A stretch of DNA of 6,394 bases, taken from NCBI GenBank assembly GCA_934645125.1, contig CAKUDT010000088.1:1-6394 (forward strand). Reading direction: 5' to 3'. Position numbers and translations under genes: made by a program. Below are positions 5,280 to 6,394 of this stretch, piece after piece (within the stretch, counting starts at the first letter, position 1; every line of letters begins with the position of its first letter). Below the pieces are notes generated by a model. It saw only the letters and a list, made by a program, of their open reading frames with translations. It was not told where the DNA came from and did not search any database. This DNA is from an uncultured Eggerthellaceae bacterium. GTDB lineage: Bacteria; Actinomycetota; Coriobacteriia; Coriobacteriales; Eggerthellaceae.

Positions 5280-5591
5280 ATGGAGAGCGCAGTGATAAAT
5301 GCTCGAGTTCCCGTTGCGAAGCGCGATGCAGCAAAAGGGATTTTGCAGTCGTTGGGAAAAACGCCAACCGACCTGATAAACAGCGCATACGATTACCTTC
5401 TTTCCGAAGGTAAGCTGCCTGCTGCTCATCAGGCCGCCCCTTCGGTCAACGAAAAACAGGAGCGCACGGATGCGTTTCGGTCGTTTGTGCAGGACTCCAC
5501 GTTTTCGGTTGACTGGGGCGTCGATGCTGACGTGAGCTACAAAGATTTGTTGGCGCAGGCTCGAGAGGAAAAGTATGAATCTCTTGCTTGA
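5280..5591 (+). CDS. RelB/DinJ-like ribbon-helix-helix antitoxin
   Basis: A 103-residue type II antitoxin. The N-terminus ESAVINARVPVAKRDAAKGILQSLGKTPTDLINSAYDYLL has the RelB/DinJ pattern: a short beta-strand (about 4-10) that pairs in the dimer and reads the DNA, then two helices (about 12-24 and 29-43). The C-terminal half (about 55-103), rich in charged residues and containing FSVDWGVDADVSYKDLL, is the likely toxin-binding part. The ATG follows AGGGG by 6 nt. It is first in a two-gene operon and its last 17 bp overlap the toxin gene, typical of coupled antitoxin-toxin translation. The upstream perfect palindrome is its probable binding site, so autoregulation is likely. RelB/DinJ antitoxins more often pair with RelE/YafQ toxins; here the partner is a PIN protein. 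Confidence 0.88.
   Translation: MESAVINARVPVAKRDAAKGILQSLGKTPTDLINSAYDYLLSEGKLPAAHQAAPSVNEKQERTDAFRSFVQDSTFSVDWGVDADVSYKDLLAQAREEKYESLA
5564..5568 (+). promoter_or_regulatory. Ribosome binding site of the PIN toxin inside the antitoxin gene
   Basis: AGAGG lies 6 nt before the toxin ATG at 5575, within the antitoxin's last codons. This supports the overlapping start and translational coupling. Confidence 0.6.
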
Positions 5592-6021
5592 TACCTGCGT
5601 TTTTATCGATTATTTGGGTAGGAAAGAACCGTTTTTCTCCGCTGCTGAACAGGTAGTTGCCGCGGGCTTTTTCGGCGATGCGAAGCTGTGGCTTCCCGTG
5701 CAAAGCTTGACCGATGCGTTTTATGTTCTGCGTAAGTACATTCCAGCGGATAAACTGCAATCCATGCTGAAGACGGTTTGCGCGCATATTTCGCTTGTAG
5801 ATTTATGCGCTCAGGATTCGTTGCGTGCGCTTTCTTTGGGGTGGAGCGATATCGAGGATTGCCAGGTGGCGCTAGCTGCGGAAAAGGCGAAGGCGGACTA
5901 CCTTGTTACGCGCGATGTGAAGGGTTTTGCGCGGTCGCTTGTTCCGCCAATCACCCCTGAAAATTGGTTGCGCATGATGAGGAACGAGCGTGGTCTGAGC
6001 TATGAGTCAATTGATTGGTAG
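5575..6021 (+). CDS. PIN-domain toxin (putative ribonuclease)
   Basis: A 148-residue protein with the PIN fold, a Mg2+/Mn2+-dependent nuclease in VapC-like toxins that usually cleaves RNA. Acidic active-site candidates are in the right order: Asp6 in MNLLLDTCVF, Asp47 in LPVQSLTDAFYVL (the position usually held by Glu), Asp92/Glu94/Asp95 in WSDIEDCQVALAAEKAKADYL, and Asp114 in VTRDVKGF. The LVTRDxxGF ending of the core is typical of the PIN_3-like group. The length is normal for the family and no damage is seen. The start overlaps the antitoxin gene by 17 bp, so the two are co-translated. Target RNA cannot be predicted. Because the frame is intact and the operon is complete, the pair is probably functional. 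Confidence 0.9.
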   Translation: MNLLLDTCVFIDYLGRKEPFFSAAEQVVAAGFFGDAKLWLPVQSLTDAFYVLRKYIPADKLQSMLKTVCAHISLVDLCAQDSLRALSLGWSDIEDCQVALAAEKAKADYLVTRDVKGFARSLVPPITPENWLRMMRNERGLSYESIDW

Positions 6022-6346
6022 CTGGCTCGTTGGCGATTTTTCGTAGCGAAATGCTGCTACGGGCTCGCGCGGCGGTCGTGCTTCGGTTGAGACGTGCGTG
6101 AGGCTGCTGGCGGAGTAGCGCGACGGGTTCGCGCTGTGGGCGGTGCGCGCCGAGTGGGGCGTGCGCTGGAGTGCCTGGTGGAGTGCGGTGGCGTGCGGCG
6201 CTGCGACTCGACGGGCGCCTGGTCGCGACGCGTAAGCGCCCGGGACGGGCGCACCCACGCCTGGGCCGGGGCGCGGTCCAGGGTTGCGGCTTCCCATCGC
6301 AATCTGCGCAGAATGTGAAAACTCGCGGTCAGACGCGAAAAAGTTG
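6022..6346. other. Gene-free spacer after the toxin gene
   Basis: No convincing gene. A hairpin CGTAGC / GCTACG lies at 6042-6061 just after the toxin stop, but no T-run follows. The second direct-repeat copy is at 6103-6127, followed by G+C-rich, GTG-rich sequence like that after the reductase. A strong G+C hairpin, GCGCCC-GGGAC-GGGCGC, lies at 6236-6252. A 74-codon frame across this part (6094-6318) encodes only Arg/Gly/Ala-rich sequence and is not believed. Confidence 0.5.
6103..6127 (+). repeat. Direct repeat copy 2 (copy of the reductase 3' end)
   Basis: These 25 bp are identical to 5034-5058. In frame they encode Leu-Leu-Ala-Glu-stop, the reductase C-terminus, yet no reductase gene precedes them here. 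Upstream similarity stops within a few bases. The two copies are offset by 1069 bp. Confidence 0.8.
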
Positions 6347-6374
6347 TTGACATTCGCCTATCAGGCGCTATCAT
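6347..6374 (+). promoter_or_regulatory. Strong promoter reading out of the right edge
   Basis: TTGACA (6347-6352, perfect) and TATCAT (6369-6374, 5/6) are 16 bp apart. The spacer holds an inverted repeat, CGCCT-ATC-AGGCG (6355-6367), which could be an operator. The gene it drives lies beyond the window and cannot be named. Confidence 0.6.
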
Positions 6375-6394
6375 ATATGGGCTACAAAAATGTA

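Noticed and set aside
6042..6061. Hairpin CGTAGC/GCTACG as a terminator of the toxin operon
   Set aside because: There is no T-run on the 3' side on either strand; the T-run at 6036-6041 precedes the stem on the plus strand and becomes an A-run after it on the minus strand.
5034..6127. The repeat-flanked cassette as an insertion sequence or integron cassette
   Set aside because: There is no transposase or integrase and no terminal inverted repeats; only direct repeats are seen.
6094..6318. A 74-codon plus-strand frame after the toxin
   Set aside because: It is only Arg/Gly/Ala/Val-rich sequence from a repeat-like G+C-rich spacer, with no ribosome binding site.

Overview
The window looks like chromosomal DNA of a moderately high-GC bacterium. 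The gene set (UMF1-type MFS transporter, zinc-dependent phospholipase C-like protein, LarE-like PP-loop protein, aldo/keto reductase with a C-terminal ferredoxin-like domain) and the mix of G+C-rich spacers with GCG/GCC-rich codons suggest a Coriobacteriia-like gut actinobacterium such as an Eggerthella/Slackia relative. This is an inference from protein style, not from a marker gene. No rRNA, tRNA, CRISPR array or transposase is visible.

Layout. The left edge holds most of a minus-strand UMF1/ATG22-like MFS transporter (1-1151; its C-terminus lies outside the window). A 248-bp divergent control region separates it from a plus-strand zinc-dependent phospholipase C-family gene (1400-2350). An overlapping or directly adjacent LarE-like PP-loop gene follows; it lacks most of the usual C-terminal part and ends at 3038 just before a hairpin. 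A 75-residue orphan protein is on the minus strand (3178-3405). A roughly 500-bp spacer carries a MerR-style promoter candidate (TTGACG, 19-bp spacer, TTCAAT), degenerate 37-bp repeats and two hairpins. It leads into a 378-residue aldo/keto reductase with two 4Fe-4S motifs (3913-5049).

To the right is a compact type II toxin-antitoxin operon: a RelB/DinJ-like ribbon-helix-helix antitoxin (5280-5591) overlapped by a PIN-domain toxin (5575-6021). It has its own promoter, and a perfect 13-bp-arm palindrome covers the -10 element and the start of the transcript. This module sits between two G+C-rich spacers that both begin with the same 25-bp sequence, which is the 3' end of the reductase gene. 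The toxin-antitoxin operon therefore looks like an inserted or recombined cassette flanked by direct repeats. A strong TTGACA/TATCAT promoter at the right edge points out of the window.

Working together. The PLC-like and LarE-like genes could be co-transcribed. The antitoxin and toxin are clearly translationally coupled. The transporter and reductase look independently controlled. The most notable structures are the repeat-flanked PIN/RelB module, the structured repeat-rich leader of the reductase, and the short orphan LarE-like gene.
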